Shown here: positions 1 through 8,416 of the stretch, piece by piece
Layout of the letters: each line of letters begins with the position of its first letter
Position numbering within the stretch: the first letter of the stretch is position 1
Assembly: GCA_013177825.1 (NCBI GenBank)
Contig: JABLXX010000001.1
Location: 396,936-460,935, forward strand
Source: Syntrophaceae bacterium
GTDB taxonomy: Bacteria > Desulfobacterota > Syntrophia > Syntrophales > PHBD01
Direction of reading: 5' to 3'
Length of the DNA stretch: 64,000 bases
The notes under the pieces: generated by a model
The model's database searches: none
What the model was told of the DNA's origin: nothing
The model's input: the letters and a program-made list of their open reading frames with translations, nothing else
Made by a program: the position numbers and the translations under genes

Positions 1-178
1 AGCGGCCCTTGCCGGTGACCTGGATCTTTCTTCCCGGCCGGTCCGTCTTTTCCAGGAGCAGAACCGGGACTCCGCATTCGGCCGCCCGGCCCGCCGCCAT
101 CATGCCGGCCGCCCCGGCTCCGACAACGACGACCCGGCGGTCTTCCGGAGGGAGTTCCTGTTCCTTTTGCCTTTTCAT
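1..178 (-). CDS. BaiN/HI0933-family flavoprotein, N-terminal part only
   Basis: Reading the minus strand from the ATG at 178, the peptide starts MKRQKEQELPPEDRRVVVVG and continues with GAGAAGMMAA, then an acidic end of a second strand (LLLEK) and TGKG. This is the FAD-binding Rossmann dinucleotide fold (VVVVGAGAAG at about residues 16-25), and the KTDRPGRKIQVTGKG stretch is typical of the HI0933/BaiN group of NAD(P)/FAD-dependent oxidoreductases. Only about 59 residues lie in the window; the gene continues past the left edge. It is divergent from fdhE, and the 163 bp between the two starts must hold both promoters. The substrate cannot be inferred. An upstream alternative start was not seen. 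Confidence 0.75.
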   Translation of the reverse strand, partial: MKRQKEQELPPEDRRVVVVGAGAAGMMAAGRAAECGVPVLLLEKTDRPGRKIQVTGKGR

Positions 179-341
179 GATCACCCGGCCTTTCTCCACG
201 CCTACCTATCATTCCCGACAGGTCCGGTCAACGATGCCGCCGGTGAGCTATCTACTTGAAACTCTTTGCAAGAACTTTTCTTGTACTCATGATAGAAAGG
301 TTATATACACCGCTCAACGAAAAACCGAAAGGAACCGGCCC

Positions 342-1190
342 ATGCCGCAGAATCTGCGAGAAGCACTGAAAACGATTGAAGAATATAAGCAAACGAATCC
401 CCATTACGAGGAGCTTCTGGACATCCTCGGAGACATCCTCATCCTCCGGGAAAAGCATCTCCAGCAACTGGAAGAGGGTACCTTTTCCCTGGACGAACGG
501 CTTGTCGAATCCAAGATCGAGGGAGGATTCCCCCTGGTGGACGTGATCGGTGGCTCCTATGATCTTTCCCGGCCCAAGGAGTATTTCCTCGAGCTCCTCG
601 AGATCGCCGAGCGGCGGGTTCCAGGAGAGACAGGAGACGTGGCCCGGAAGATCCGGGACGGCGAGATCGATTTCGAGGAGCTGATTCGCCGCTCCTTTGC
701 TTCGGCCATGGATGAGGATGACGATGACGAAGGAAGCGAGGACGAGGCCGACCAGGAGACCTTCGACCTGATCGACCTGTTCCTGGAGGAAAGCCTCCGT
801 CCCGCCCTGTCCCGACTGGTCGCCCGTTACGGGAGCCGGATCGCCGCCGCCGACTGGTCCGAGGGCTATTGCCCCATCTGCGGCAAGGAGCCCAAGATCG
901 GAGAGATCCGGCAGGAGGAGGGATTTCGCTACCTTTTCTGCAGCCAGTGCGGATACGATTGGAATTACCGCCGTATCAAGTGCCCCTTCTGCGGCAACGA
1001 GGAGCATGACAGTCTTGCCTACTTCACTGTCGAGGGAGAGGAGCGGTACCGGGTCGACGTCTGCAACGTCTGCAAGCGCTACATCAAGATGGTGGATTTC
1101 CGGGAACTGAAAAGGGAAGCCAACCTGGACGTGGAGGATATTGCGACGCTGCATCTCGATATACTGGCCAACGAAGAGGGCTACGAGTAG
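342..1190 (+). CDS. fdhE: Formate dehydrogenase accessory protein FdhE
   Basis: A 282-residue cytosolic protein. FdhE family members bind iron through CxxC motifs and are needed to mature or activate formate dehydrogenases. Visible here are four CxxC pairs in the C-terminal half (C177/C180, C200/C203, C214/C217, C241/C244) in the family pattern CPICG...CSQCG...CPFCG...CNVC. A very acidic stretch at residues 124-141 separates this from a helical N-terminal half. The ATG at 342 is preceded by a GAAAGGAA ribosome site; an open frame extends upstream to position 9 but overlaps the divergent flavoprotein gene and has no such site. No formate dehydrogenase structural gene lies in the window. The stop codon is part of the first copy of the 138-bp tandem repeat. 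Confidence 0.9.
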   Translation: MPQNLREALKTIEEYKQTNPHYEELLDILGDILILREKHLQQLEEGTFSLDERLVESKIEGGFPLVDVIGGSYDLSRPKEYFLELLEIAERRVPGETGDVARKIRDGEIDFEELIRRSFASAMDEDDDDEGSEDEADQETFDLIDLFLEESLRPALSRLVARYGSRIAAADWSEGYCPICGKEPKIGEIRQEEGFRYLFCSQCGYDWNYRRIKCPFCGNEEHDSLAYFTVEGEERYRVDVCNVCKRYIKMVDFRELKREANLDVEDIATLHLDILANEEGYE

Positions 1191-1535
1191 CGACCCTGGA
1201 AAATGCACGGATGCTGCGTTGCGCATCGTCTCTCGTCAGTGCGGCGTACCAAGGGGTACGCCTCCCTCCTCGCGACTCGCGCGCCTTGCCTGCGTGCATT
1301 TTGCAGGGTCGCCCCGGGTGAGGAGTAGCGGCCTTGGAAATTGGCCGGATGCTTCGTTGTGTCGGATCCCTCGTCGGTGCAGCGTACCGAGGGGTACGCC
1401 TCCCTCCTCGCGACTCGCGCGCCTTGCCTGCGTGCATTTTGCAGGGTCGCCCCGGGTGAAGAGTAGCGGCCTTGGAAATTGGCCGGATGCTTCGTTGCAC
1501 TTCATCCCTCTTGGGGGATACGCTTCTCACGCCGA
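1185..1535. repeat. 138-bp tandem repeat (two full copies plus a decayed third)
   Basis: GAGTAG occurs at 1185, 1323 and 1461, exactly 138 bp apart. Copies 1 and 2 share long blocks, including GGGGTACGCCTCCCTCCTCG and a run around GCCTTGCCTGCGTGCATTTT. Copy 3 matches copy 2 through about 1498 and then decays. The first unit starts inside the last codons of fdhE. A diverged relative sits at 61672-61760, so this is a dispersed as well as a tandem element. No convincing gene is seen in the stretch 1191-1594. Confidence 0.85.
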
Positions 1536-1542
1536 AAAGAAG

Positions 1543-1575
1543 AAAAGGGGGCAGATTTGAAATCTGCCCCCTTTT
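1543..1575. repeat. 33-bp near-perfect palindrome, likely bidirectional terminator
   Basis: Arms of 16 bases (A4 G5 CAGATTT at 1543-1558 and its complement at 1560-1575) flank a single G. The right arm ends in TTTT, so an RNA hairpin here could terminate transcription from fdhE, and equally from the other strand. The same core (GGGG-C-GATTT) recurs at 61796-61825 and in damaged form at 54043-54073, which marks it as a dispersed REP-like element rather than a gene-specific terminator. Confidence 0.75.
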
Positions 1576-1594
1576 CTGGAGATAGAGGTCTCCC

Positions 1595-2251
1595 GTGAAC
1601 GATCGGGCCATTACGAAAATCCTCAACATTCTCGAGAAGCACCTGCCCGAATGGGACATGCCCATCGTGTCGGCCCTGGCCGACGATCGGGCCGATCCCT
1701 TCCTGCTGTTGATCTCCACCCTCCTCAGCCTCCGCACGAAGGACGAAGTGACCGCCGAGGCCTCCGAACGCCTTTTCCGCCTGGCCAATACGCCCGCGAC
1801 GATGCTTGCCATTCCCGAAGAAACCATTGCCCGGACCGTCTTTCCGGTCGGGTTTTACCGGACGAAGGCCCGGACGATCCATTCCGTCTGCCGCGACCTG
1901 ATCGACCGCTTCGGGGGGCGGGTCCCCGATACCATGGAGGACCTCCTCGGCCTCAAGGGCGTGGGCCGGAAGACCGCCAACCTGGTGCTGTCTCTGGGAT
2001 ACGGGAAAGACGGCATCTGCGTGGACACCCACGTCCACCGGATCTCGAACCGGTTCGGATATGTGCGGACGAAGACGCCGGAAGAGACGGAGCAGGCGCT
2101 CCGGGCGAAGCTCCCCGTCCGCTGGTGGATCCGCTACAACACGCTGATGGTCGCCTTCGGCAGGACCGTCTGCAAGCCCGTCTCGCCTCTCTGCAGCCAG
2201 TGTCCCGTCGGTCCCTTCTGCGATCGGATCGGCGTATCGAGAAGCCGCTGA
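1595..2251 (+). CDS. nth: Endonuclease III (DNA glycosylase/AP lyase)
   Basis: A 218-residue base-excision repair enzyme that removes oxidised pyrimidines and cleaves the abasic site. The helix-hairpin-helix is visible as GLKGVGRKTANLVLS, which contains the catalytic lysine, followed by VDTH with the catalytic aspartate. The C-terminal cysteines (C-x6-C-x2-C-x5-C in CKPVSPLCSQCPVGPFC) form the [4Fe-4S] loop. Length is usual for the family. The start was taken at the ATG-class codon at 1595 just after the palindrome; the GGAGA at about 1577 is a possible ribosome site. It is followed after 60 bp by the TauE-type gene. Confidence 0.92.
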   Translation: MNDRAITKILNILEKHLPEWDMPIVSALADDRADPFLLLISTLLSLRTKDEVTAEASERLFRLANTPATMLAIPEETIARTVFPVGFYRTKARTIHSVCRDLIDRFGGRVPDTMEDLLGLKGVGRKTANLVLSLGYGKDGICVDTHVHRISNRFGYVRTKTPEETEQALRAKLPVRWWIRYNTLMVAFGRTVCKPVSPLCSQCPVGPFCDRIGVSRSR

Positions 2252-2311
2252 CGGCCGGAAGGCCGGTGCGGCAACAACTCCCGGAGAAAAGATGAAAGAG
2301 CGGCGGTTGGC

Positions 2312-3070
2312 ATGAGCTTCTGGATCGGCCTGGTTTCCGGGGCCTTCGGCGGCATGGTGGGGATGGGAGGCGGCGTCCTGATGATCCCGCTGATGGGCCG
2401 CTTCCTGAAACTGCCCCAGCACGTCTGCCACGGGACCAGCCTCGTGGCGGTCGTCTTCACCGGAATCGCCGGGGCGATCACCTACGCCTTTTTCGGCCAC
2501 GTGGACTGGACGGCGGCCATGCTCCTGGCGGCGGGGGCGTTCTGGCCCGTCCGCGCGGGAGCCCGGCTGTGCACGACGATGCCGGAGCGGAATCTCCGGC
2601 AGGCCTTCGGGTATTTCCTGATCTTCGCTTCTCTGCTCCTTCTTGCCAGGCCCTGGCTTTTCACCCTGACGGCGGCTACGGCGAGGGACTGGATGTGGGT
2701 CGCCGTTCTCCTTGCCGGGGGCGCCGTCACGGGTTTCCTGTCGGGGCTGATGGGCGTGGGCGGCGGGCCGATCATGATCGCCTTCATGGTTCTCCTGGCC
2801 GGCTTCGAGCAGCAGCCGGCCCAGGGCAGCTCGCTTCTCGCCATGGTTCCGGTCAGCGCCATGGGAACCTGGGCCCACTGGCGCCTCGGAAGCATCGAGA
2901 AAACCGTTCTCCCGGGACTCATACCGGGGATCCTGGCCGGGACGGTGGCAGGCGGGGTGGTGGCCGCCTTTCTGCCGGAGCACATCCTCCGAATGGTCTT
3001 TGCCACCGTCCTCATCGTGACAGGGATCCAATACTGCCGGAAATCCGCTCCCGCCTGCCCGGAAGATTGA
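2312..3070 (+). CDS. TauE/SafE-family membrane exporter
   Basis: A 252-residue polytopic inner-membrane protein of the sulfite exporter TauE/SafE family, whose members move sulfite, organosulfonates or other small anions. Two repeats of the family signature are clear: GAFGGMVGMGGGVLMIPLM near the N-terminus and GFLSGLMGVGGGPIMIAFM at about residues 145-165, each opening a bundle of hydrophobic helices. About seven to eight membrane segments can be drawn. An earlier ATG at 2292 is out of frame. The substrate cannot be told from sequence, and no sulfonate genes lie nearby. Confidence 0.85.
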   Translation: MSFWIGLVSGAFGGMVGMGGGVLMIPLMGRFLKLPQHVCHGTSLVAVVFTGIAGAITYAFFGHVDWTAAMLLAAGAFWPVRAGARLCTTMPERNLRQAFGYFLIFASLLLLARPWLFTLTAATARDWMWVAVLLAGGAVTGFLSGLMGVGGGPIMIAFMVLLAGFEQQPAQGSSLLAMVPVSAMGTWAHWRLGSIEKTVLPGLIPGILAGTVAGGVVAAFLPEHILRMVFATVLIVTGIQYCRKSAPACPED

Positions 3071-3171
3071 CGAATCGGCTGCAGGATATACCTGTAAAAT
3101 TCACTAACTGACCGGTTACAAAAAGAGGGGGCGCGGCTGTTCCAGGACTGGCGAGGGTTTTGAAAATTTAA

Positions 3172-3199
3172 TTGACAGGTTCTCCGGATTTGAGATACC
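3172..3199 (+). promoter_or_regulatory. Candidate sigma-70 promoter of the 2-oxoacid oxidoreductase operon
   Basis: TTGACA at 3172-3177 is followed after 16 bases by GATACC at 3194-3199, about 98 bp before the first gene. The -35 is perfect and the -10 is weak. It lies in the only sizeable gap upstream of the six-gene run. Confidence 0.45.
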
Positions 3200-3296
3200 A
3201 AATCGCCTGTTTTCAAAGGGGGGGTGGGCCGCACCCCTGACGGGATCAGCGGCGAAGGCATCCACGAGAGGATAATCCACGAGGGAGAAAGAGCAC

Positions 3297-3854
3297 ATGT
3301 TGGAAATTCGATGGCATGGAAGGGGGGGCCAGGGAGCGGTGACGTCCGTGGAGCTCCTGGCCATGGCGGCAATCGACGAAGGCAAGTTCGCCCAGGGCTT
3401 CCCGAGCTTCGGCCCCGAACGACGAGGGGCGCCGGTGGAGGCGTTCAACCGGGTGGACACAAAGCAGATCAAAATCCGATCCCGCATTTACAATCCAGAT
3501 GTATCGGTGGTTCTCGACGAGAGCCAGGTCGGTCCGGCCGTTGTAGCCGGTTTGAAGCCGAGCGGGACCCTGATCGTAAATACGGCGAAAAAGGCCGGCG
3601 AGGTACGGGACCTCCTGAAGAAAAAGAATGCCGACTTTGCCGGAAAGATCGCCACGGTGGATGCCACGGGGATCGCCTGGCACGAGCTGGGAGTACCCAT
3701 CACGAACACCACCATGCTGGGAGCGCTCCTGAAGGTGACGAACGTCGTCAAGCTGGATGCCCTCAAGGAACCGGTGGAGCACCGGTTCGGCCGGATCGCC
3801 CAGAAGAATCTGAAGGCCCTCCGGCGCGCCTATGATGAGGTCAAGCTCAGCTGA
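3297..3854 (+). CDS. porG: 2-oxoacid:acceptor oxidoreductase, gamma subunit
   Basis: 185 residues, matching the gamma subunit (catalytic domain III) of four-subunit pyruvate/2-oxoacid oxidoreductases. The opening MLEIRWHGRGGQGAVTSVEL and the FPSFGPERRGAPVEAF block are family hallmarks; this subunit helps bind coenzyme A. It is the first gene of a same-strand run (gamma, delta, alpha, beta, then two electron-transfer genes). The order equals porGDAB and also that of anaerobic phenylglyoxylate:NAD oxidoreductase operons, so the por symbol describes the subunit and does not prove a substrate. GGGAGAAAGAG just before the ATG is the ribosome site. Confidence 0.85.
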   Translation: MLEIRWHGRGGQGAVTSVELLAMAAIDEGKFAQGFPSFGPERRGAPVEAFNRVDTKQIKIRSRIYNPDVSVVLDESQVGPAVVAGLKPSGTLIVNTAKKAGEVRDLLKKKNADFAGKIATVDATGIAWHELGVPITNTTMLGALLKVTNVVKLDALKEPVEHRFGRIAQKNLKALRRAYDEVKLS

Positions 3855-3915
3855 TCCGTTGACGAAAGAAACAAAGCCCGCTTCCCCGGGAAGCGCGACG
3901 AGAGAGGTTGCTATC

Positions 3916-4209
3916 ATGAAGAAGTGGCCGGAAACATGGAAAGAATATAACACGGGCGGCATTATCTTTGACGTGGGCAATGCCCGGTCCTTCAAGACAG
4001 GACCGTGGCGCTCCCTTCGACCCGTGTGGGACAACAGTAAGTGTATCAAATGCGGGGTCTGCTATCTCTTCTGTCCCGAAGGATGTGTCCAGGAGGGACC
4101 CGACGGCTTTTTTGCAGCCGACCTGGATTACTGCAAGGGCTGCGGCATCTGCGCCCACGAATGCTGGCCGTCCGCCATCAGCATGATCGAGGAGGGTCAC
4201 GAGTCATGA
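3916..4209 (+). CDS. porD: 2-oxoacid:acceptor oxidoreductase, delta (ferredoxin-like) subunit
   Basis: 97 residues with two [4Fe-4S] motifs, CIKCGVCYLFCPEGC and CKGCGICAHECW, separated by a short loop: the 2x[4Fe-4S] ferredoxin domain that carries electrons out of the oxidoreductase. An open frame runs 28 codons further upstream, but the ATG at 3916 follows GAGAGG and gives the usual delta-subunit length. The stop overlaps the next start (ATGA at 4206-4209), so translation is probably coupled to the alpha subunit. Confidence 0.88.
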   Translation: MKKWPETWKEYNTGGIIFDVGNARSFKTGPWRSLRPVWDNSKCIKCGVCYLFCPEGCVQEGPDGFFAADLDYCKGCGICAHECWPSAISMIEEGHES

Positions 4210-5375
4210 CGAAACCCGTTGGAATGGAAGTGGCGGTCGCCGCAGCGGAAGCGGTCGCTCTCTGCAATATCGACGTGGCCGCCTGTTATCCCATCACCCC
4301 GAACACGCACATCGCCGAGCACCTGGCCGACATCATCGCGGACGGGAGGATCGATGCGGAGTACATCACCGTCGAGTCGGAGCACTCGGCCCTGAGCGCC
4401 GTCATGGGCGCCTCCGGAACGGGAGCCCGGACCTTCACGGCCACCAGTTCCCAGGGCCTGATGTACATGCACGAGATCCTGCCCATCACCCCGGCCATGC
4501 GGCTGCCCGTCGTCATGGGCCTCGGCAACCGGGCCGTATCCGGTCCCATCAACATCTGGAACGACCACAGCGACATCATGCTCCAGCGCGATTCCGGATG
4601 GATGTCCATCTTCGCCGACAACGGCCAGGAAGCGGTGGACATGTTCATCCAGGCCTTCAAGATCGCCGAGCACCCCGATGTACTGATGCCCATCAACGTC
4701 AACATGGACGGTTTCCAGCTCACCCACGTGGTGGAGCCCATCGTCTTCCCCACCCAGGCGCAGGTCAACAAGTTCCTGCCGCCCTACAAGCCCTTCGCCT
4801 CCCTGCACCCGGACCATCCGGTGTCCATGGGGACCCTGGGACTTCCCGAGATCTACACGGAGGCCGTGAAGGCCCGGGACGTGGTCCTGGTGAACGCGAA
4901 GAAGGTCATCCTCGAGGTGTGGAAGGAGTGGGAGAAGATGTTCGGCCGGAAGTACGAGCCGGTCGCATCCTACAAGACCGCCGGTGCGGAGATCCTGCTC
5001 CTGACCATGGGCTCCATGGGCGAGACGGCGGAGATGGCCGTCGATGCCCTGCGCAAGAAGGGCGTGAAGGTCGGGCTCCTGAAGCTGAAGCTCTGGCGGC
5101 CCTTCCCCTACGACGAGATCCGCAAGGCCGTCCGGGGGGCGAAGACGCTGGTCGTAACCGACCGGGCCGTGTCCTACGGCGGTCCCGGCGGCCCCGTCTG
5201 CTCGGAGATCCGCGCCGCCCTGTACGATCAGCCGAACCGGCCTGAGATCGTCAACTACATCATCGGCCTCGGCGGAAGGGACGTCCGCGTGGAGGACTTC
5301 ATGAAGATGGTCGAGGGAGCCCCCAAGGCCAAGAAGTCCGGCGATGACTACCAAATCTACGGTGTGAGGGAGTAA
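4206..5375 (+). CDS. porA: 2-oxoacid:acceptor oxidoreductase, alpha subunit
   Basis: 389 residues. The N-terminal pyrimidine-binding domain of the thiamine-diphosphate enzyme is seen as AVALCNIDVAACYPITPNTHIAEHL, followed by VESEHSALSAVMGASGTGARTFTATSSQGL, which is the usual alpha-subunit core. The transketolase C-terminal-like part is at about residues 250-350 (LLLTMGSMGETAEMAVDAL...). With the beta subunit it forms the active site that oxidatively decarboxylates a 2-oxoacid to the acyl-CoA. Overlaps porD by 4 bp and is one base from porB. Pyruvate is the default guess; phenylglyoxylate or branched 2-oxoacids are possible. Confidence 0.87.
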   Translation: MTKPVGMEVAVAAAEAVALCNIDVAACYPITPNTHIAEHLADIIADGRIDAEYITVESEHSALSAVMGASGTGARTFTATSSQGLMYMHEILPITPAMRLPVVMGLGNRAVSGPINIWNDHSDIMLQRDSGWMSIFADNGQEAVDMFIQAFKIAEHPDVLMPINVNMDGFQLTHVVEPIVFPTQAQVNKFLPPYKPFASLHPDHPVSMGTLGLPEIYTEAVKARDVVLVNAKKVILEVWKEWEKMFGRKYEPVASYKTAGAEILLLTMGSMGETAEMAVDALRKKGVKVGLLKLKLWRPFPYDEIRKAVRGAKTLVVTDRAVSYGGPGGPVCSEIRAALYDQPNRPEIVNYIIGLGGRDVRVEDFMKMVEGAPKAKKSGDDYQIYGVRE

Positions 5376-5376
5376 G

Positions 5377-6372
5377 ATGAGCACCTTGACGGTTACACCC
5401 AATTACGCGACGGGAGTGGTTTCGAACTTCGACCTGTTCGCCGGGAAACTGGTGGACCGGGAAGAATATTTCAGCTGCGGCCACCGGGCCTGTCAGGGCT
5501 GCGGCGAGGCCCTGGCGATCCGCCTGATGTGCAAGGCCCTCGGGAAGGAAACGGTCATCGCCAACGCCACGGGCTGCATGGAGGTCATCTCAACCCTCTA
5601 TCCCACCACGGCGTGGAAGCTTCCCTGGATTCACGTGGCCTTCCCCAACGCGGCGGCGGTCGGCTCCGGCGTTGAAGCCGGGCTGAAAGTCATGCGCCGG
5701 AAGGGACGGATTCCCGACCGCTACGTGAAAACGGTCGCCATCGGCGGCGACGGCGGGACCGTGGACATCGGTCTCCAGGCCCTCTCGGGCGCCATGGAGC
5801 GGGGCCACGACATGCTGTACGTCTGCTTCGACAACGAGGCCTACATGAATACGGGCATCCAGCGCTCCAGCGCGACGCCCTTCGGCGCCTCCACGACGAC
5901 GGCCCCGGCGGGAGCGGCCAGCCCGGGAAACCGGACATGGAAGAAAAACGTGCCCGAGATCATGGTGGCCCACAATGTTCCCTACGTGGCCACGGCCTGC
6001 CACAGTTACCCCATCGACTTCATGAACAAGGTCAAGAAGGCCCGGGCCGTCAAAGGCCCCGCCTACATCCACTGCCTCGCCGTATGCCCCACGGGCTGGC
6101 GGGCCGAATCGAAGGACTGCATCAAGCTGGGACGCCTGGCGGTGGAAACGGGAATCTTCCCCCTCTACGAAGTGGAGAACGGGAAGTACCGCCTGACCGT
6201 GGAAAAGCCGGAAAAGCTCCGGCCCGTCACGGATTACATGAAGATGCAGGGGCGGTTCCGCCACTTGGGCAAGGAAGAGATCGGCTATTTCCAGGAGCGG
6301 GTGAACCTGGAGTTCGCCAAGCTCATGAACAAGGTGGAGTGCATCCAGTCCTGGGACGAACTGAAAGGGTAG
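5377..6372 (+). CDS. porB: 2-oxoacid:acceptor oxidoreductase, beta (TPP-binding) subunit
   Basis: 331 residues. The N-terminal cysteine region CGHRACQGCGEALAIRL and the later CLAVCPTGWR supply ligands for the proximal [4Fe-4S] cluster. The thiamine-diphosphate/Mg motif is GGDGGTVDIGLQALSGAMERGHDMLYVCFDNEAYMNTG, that is, GDGG followed about 28 residues later by the metal-binding Asn. CPTGWR and the C-terminal layout resemble pyruvate-type beta subunits. One base separates it from porA; 61 bp separate it from the flavoprotein gene downstream. Confidence 0.88.
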   Translation: MSTLTVTPNYATGVVSNFDLFAGKLVDREEYFSCGHRACQGCGEALAIRLMCKALGKETVIANATGCMEVISTLYPTTAWKLPWIHVAFPNAAAVGSGVEAGLKVMRRKGRIPDRYVKTVAIGGDGGTVDIGLQALSGAMERGHDMLYVCFDNEAYMNTGIQRSSATPFGASTTTAPAGAASPGNRTWKKNVPEIMVAHNVPYVATACHSYPIDFMNKVKKARAVKGPAYIHCLAVCPTGWRAESKDCIKLGRLAVETGIFPLYEVENGKYRLTVEKPEKLRPVTDYMKMQGRFRHLGKEEIGYFQERVNLEFAKLMNKVECIQSWDELKG

Positions 6373-6433
6373 GAATCGCAGCTTCCTGCCCCGGACGGGG
6401 CGAGGGAAGTCAATCATTTCAAAGGTGGCATAC

Positions 6434-8353
6434 ATGAAACCGGTTGCATTCAGCAGTTGGAACGGCAAGATCATTGACGGCCGCAAGGGTCAGCCCAAAG
6501 GGAAGGCCGGAGCGGCGGACATCGGTTGTCCCGTCCCGAAGGAAGGCCAGAAAATGTCGGCCCTCCTGGGATGGAACGGCCTGGTGGTACTGGACAAGGA
6601 CGCGGACATTCCCTCCCTGACCCTGGCCTACCTGAAGGAAGCCCGGAAGCTGTCCTGCGGAGAGTGCTCCGTCTGCATGATCGGCATCGACCGGGTGACG
6701 GACCTCCTGAAGGACATGGCGGCCGGCAAGGCCGACAAGGGAGCCCTCGGGGAGATCGAGGAGATCGCAAAGGGCGTAGCCAAGAACGGCAAATGCAATT
6801 TCGGCCGGGCTACCGCCCTGACGCCGGTACTCGACGCGATCAAACACTATAAGAACGATTTCCTGGCCCTCGCCAAGGGCGGGAAGCTGGAAGAAAAAGC
6901 CTGCTCGGTCGCCGTAACGGCTCCCTGCATGCAGGCCTGTCCGGCCACGCTGGACATCCCCGGCTACATCGAGCTGATCCGGAACGGCCGCTTCGCCGAC
7001 TCCCTCAACCTGATCCGGGAGCGGTGCATCCTGCCCGGGGTCATCGGCCGGGCCTGCACGCATCCCTGCGAGAGCGCCTGCGTCCGGAACGACATCGACG
7101 AGCCCCTGGCCATCCGGCTTCTGAAGCGGAGCGCCGCGGATGCGGATCTCCAGTCCGGCGGCTGCGGCCTCGCGGCCCCGAAAGAAGAGAAGAAGCAGAA
7201 GGTGGCCGTGGTGGGATCGGGACCCGCGGGCCTGGCGGCGGCTTACCGCCTGCGCGCCCTGGGCTACCCGGTGACGGTGTTCGAGGCCCTGCCCAAGGCC
7301 GGCGGCATGGCGGCGGTGGGCATCCCCGATTACCGCCTCCCCAAGGATATCCTCAATCACGAGATCGATCTCATCCGCCGCACCGGGGTGGACGTCCGGC
7401 TGAACAGCCCGGTCAGCCCCCTCGACTGGGCGGACCTGCAGAAGAAAGGCTACGGCGCCCTCTACCTGGCCGTCGGCGCCCACGTGGGCACGAAGGTCGG
7501 CTGCGGCGGGGAAGACGTAAAGGACGGCGGCTTCATCCAGGGCGCCGAGTTCCTCCGGAACCTGAGCCTGGGCGCAAAAGTAACGCCCCTGAAGAAGGTC
7601 GTCATCATCGGCGGCGGCAACGTCGCCCTCGACTGCGCCCGGAGCTGCATCCGCTTCGGATTCAAGGACGTGGAGATCCTCTACCGGCGCTCCCGCAAGG
7701 AGATGCCCGCCAGCGCGACGGAGATCGAGGAGGCCATGGAGGAAGGTGTGAAGTTCACCTACCTGGTCGCCCCGGCGAACATCGTCCGGCAGGGCGGCAA
7801 GGTAACGGGCGTCGAGTGCCTCAAGATGAAGCTGGGCGAGCCCGACGCGAGCGGCCGGCGGCGCCCGATCCCGGTGAAGGGGTCCGAGTTCGTCGTCAAG
7901 ACGGACCTGATCATCGCCGCCACGGGCCAGAAGCCCGACACGGCGTTCCTGTCCGGGAAGAGCAAGGTCGGCCTGACCGACTGGGGCACCATCAAGGTAG
8001 ACGAGGCCACGCTCCAGACGAACGTCCCGGGGGTCTTCTCCGGCGGCGACTGCGTCAGCGGCCCGGCGACCCTGATCGAGGCGCTGGACGCCGGCAACAA
8101 GGCGGCCAGGAGCATCGACGCATACCTGGCGGGAAAGGCCGTCGCCCCCGAGCTGTCGCTCAAGGGTCTCGACACGAAGGCCCAGCGGGACAGCGGCTTC
8201 ACGGCGAAAGCCGGCGCCGCCAAGGCGGCCCTTCTGAACCCGAAGGAGCGCACCGCGGTCTTTGCCGAGGTGGAGGCGGGCCTGTCGGCCGCCGACGCCA
8301 TGAAGGAAGCGGCGCGCTGCCTGCGCTGCTATCGGCTGATGGTGTGGGAATAA
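6434..8353 (+). CDS. NAD(P)-linked FAD/Fe-S oxidoreductase (NuoF-type cluster domain + GltD-like)
   Basis: 639 residues in three parts. Residues about 70-145 match the C-terminal N3-cluster domain of NuoF: CGECSVC with a fourth cysteine in GKCNFG, but no FMN/NADH Rossmann domain precedes it. Residues about 160-230 are the Fe-S-binding N-terminus of glutamate synthase small subunit (CMQACPATLDIPGY...CTHPCESAC). The rest is the GltD-type tandem Rossmann fold: VAVVGSGPAGLAAAYRL for FAD, VVIIGGGNVALDCARS for NAD(P), and a closing GVFSGGDCVSGPATLIEA. It should pass electrons between NAD(P)(H) and the 2-oxoacid oxidoreductase or ferredoxin. ATG 6434 was chosen over GTG 6425 because AAAGGTGG lies at 6421-6428. 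A similar FAD subunit occurs in phenylglyoxylate:NAD oxidoreductase. Confidence 0.82.
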   Translation: MKPVAFSSWNGKIIDGRKGQPKGKAGAADIGCPVPKEGQKMSALLGWNGLVVLDKDADIPSLTLAYLKEARKLSCGECSVCMIGIDRVTDLLKDMAAGKADKGALGEIEEIAKGVAKNGKCNFGRATALTPVLDAIKHYKNDFLALAKGGKLEEKACSVAVTAPCMQACPATLDIPGYIELIRNGRFADSLNLIRERCILPGVIGRACTHPCESACVRNDIDEPLAIRLLKRSAADADLQSGGCGLAAPKEEKKQKVAVVGSGPAGLAAAYRLRALGYPVTVFEALPKAGGMAAVGIPDYRLPKDILNHEIDLIRRTGVDVRLNSPVSPLDWADLQKKGYGALYLAVGAHVGTKVGCGGEDVKDGGFIQGAEFLRNLSLGAKVTPLKKVVIIGGGNVALDCARSCIRFGFKDVEILYRRSRKEMPASATEIEEAMEEGVKFTYLVAPANIVRQGGKVTGVECLKMKLGEPDASGRRRPIPVKGSEFVVKTDLIIAATGQKPDTAFLSGKSKVGLTDWGTIKVDEATLQTNVPGVFSGGDCVSGPATLIEALDAGNKAARSIDAYLAGKAVAPELSLKGLDTKAQRDSGFTAKAGAAKAALLNPKERTAVFAEVEAGLSAADAMKEAARCLRCYRLMVWE

Positions 8354-8416
8354 CTGGTTCCTTCCCCCTTCGGGCGGGACGGACTTGCTGGAATTCACGA
8401 GAATAGAGGTTAGCAA

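Noticed and set aside
1236-1505. Open frames within the 138-bp repeat
   Set aside because: They arise from the repeat period (138 is a multiple of three) and have no ribosome site or family.
1185-1535. CRISPR array
   Set aside because: The unit is one continuous 138-bp repeat with no repeat-spacer alternation and no cas genes nearby.
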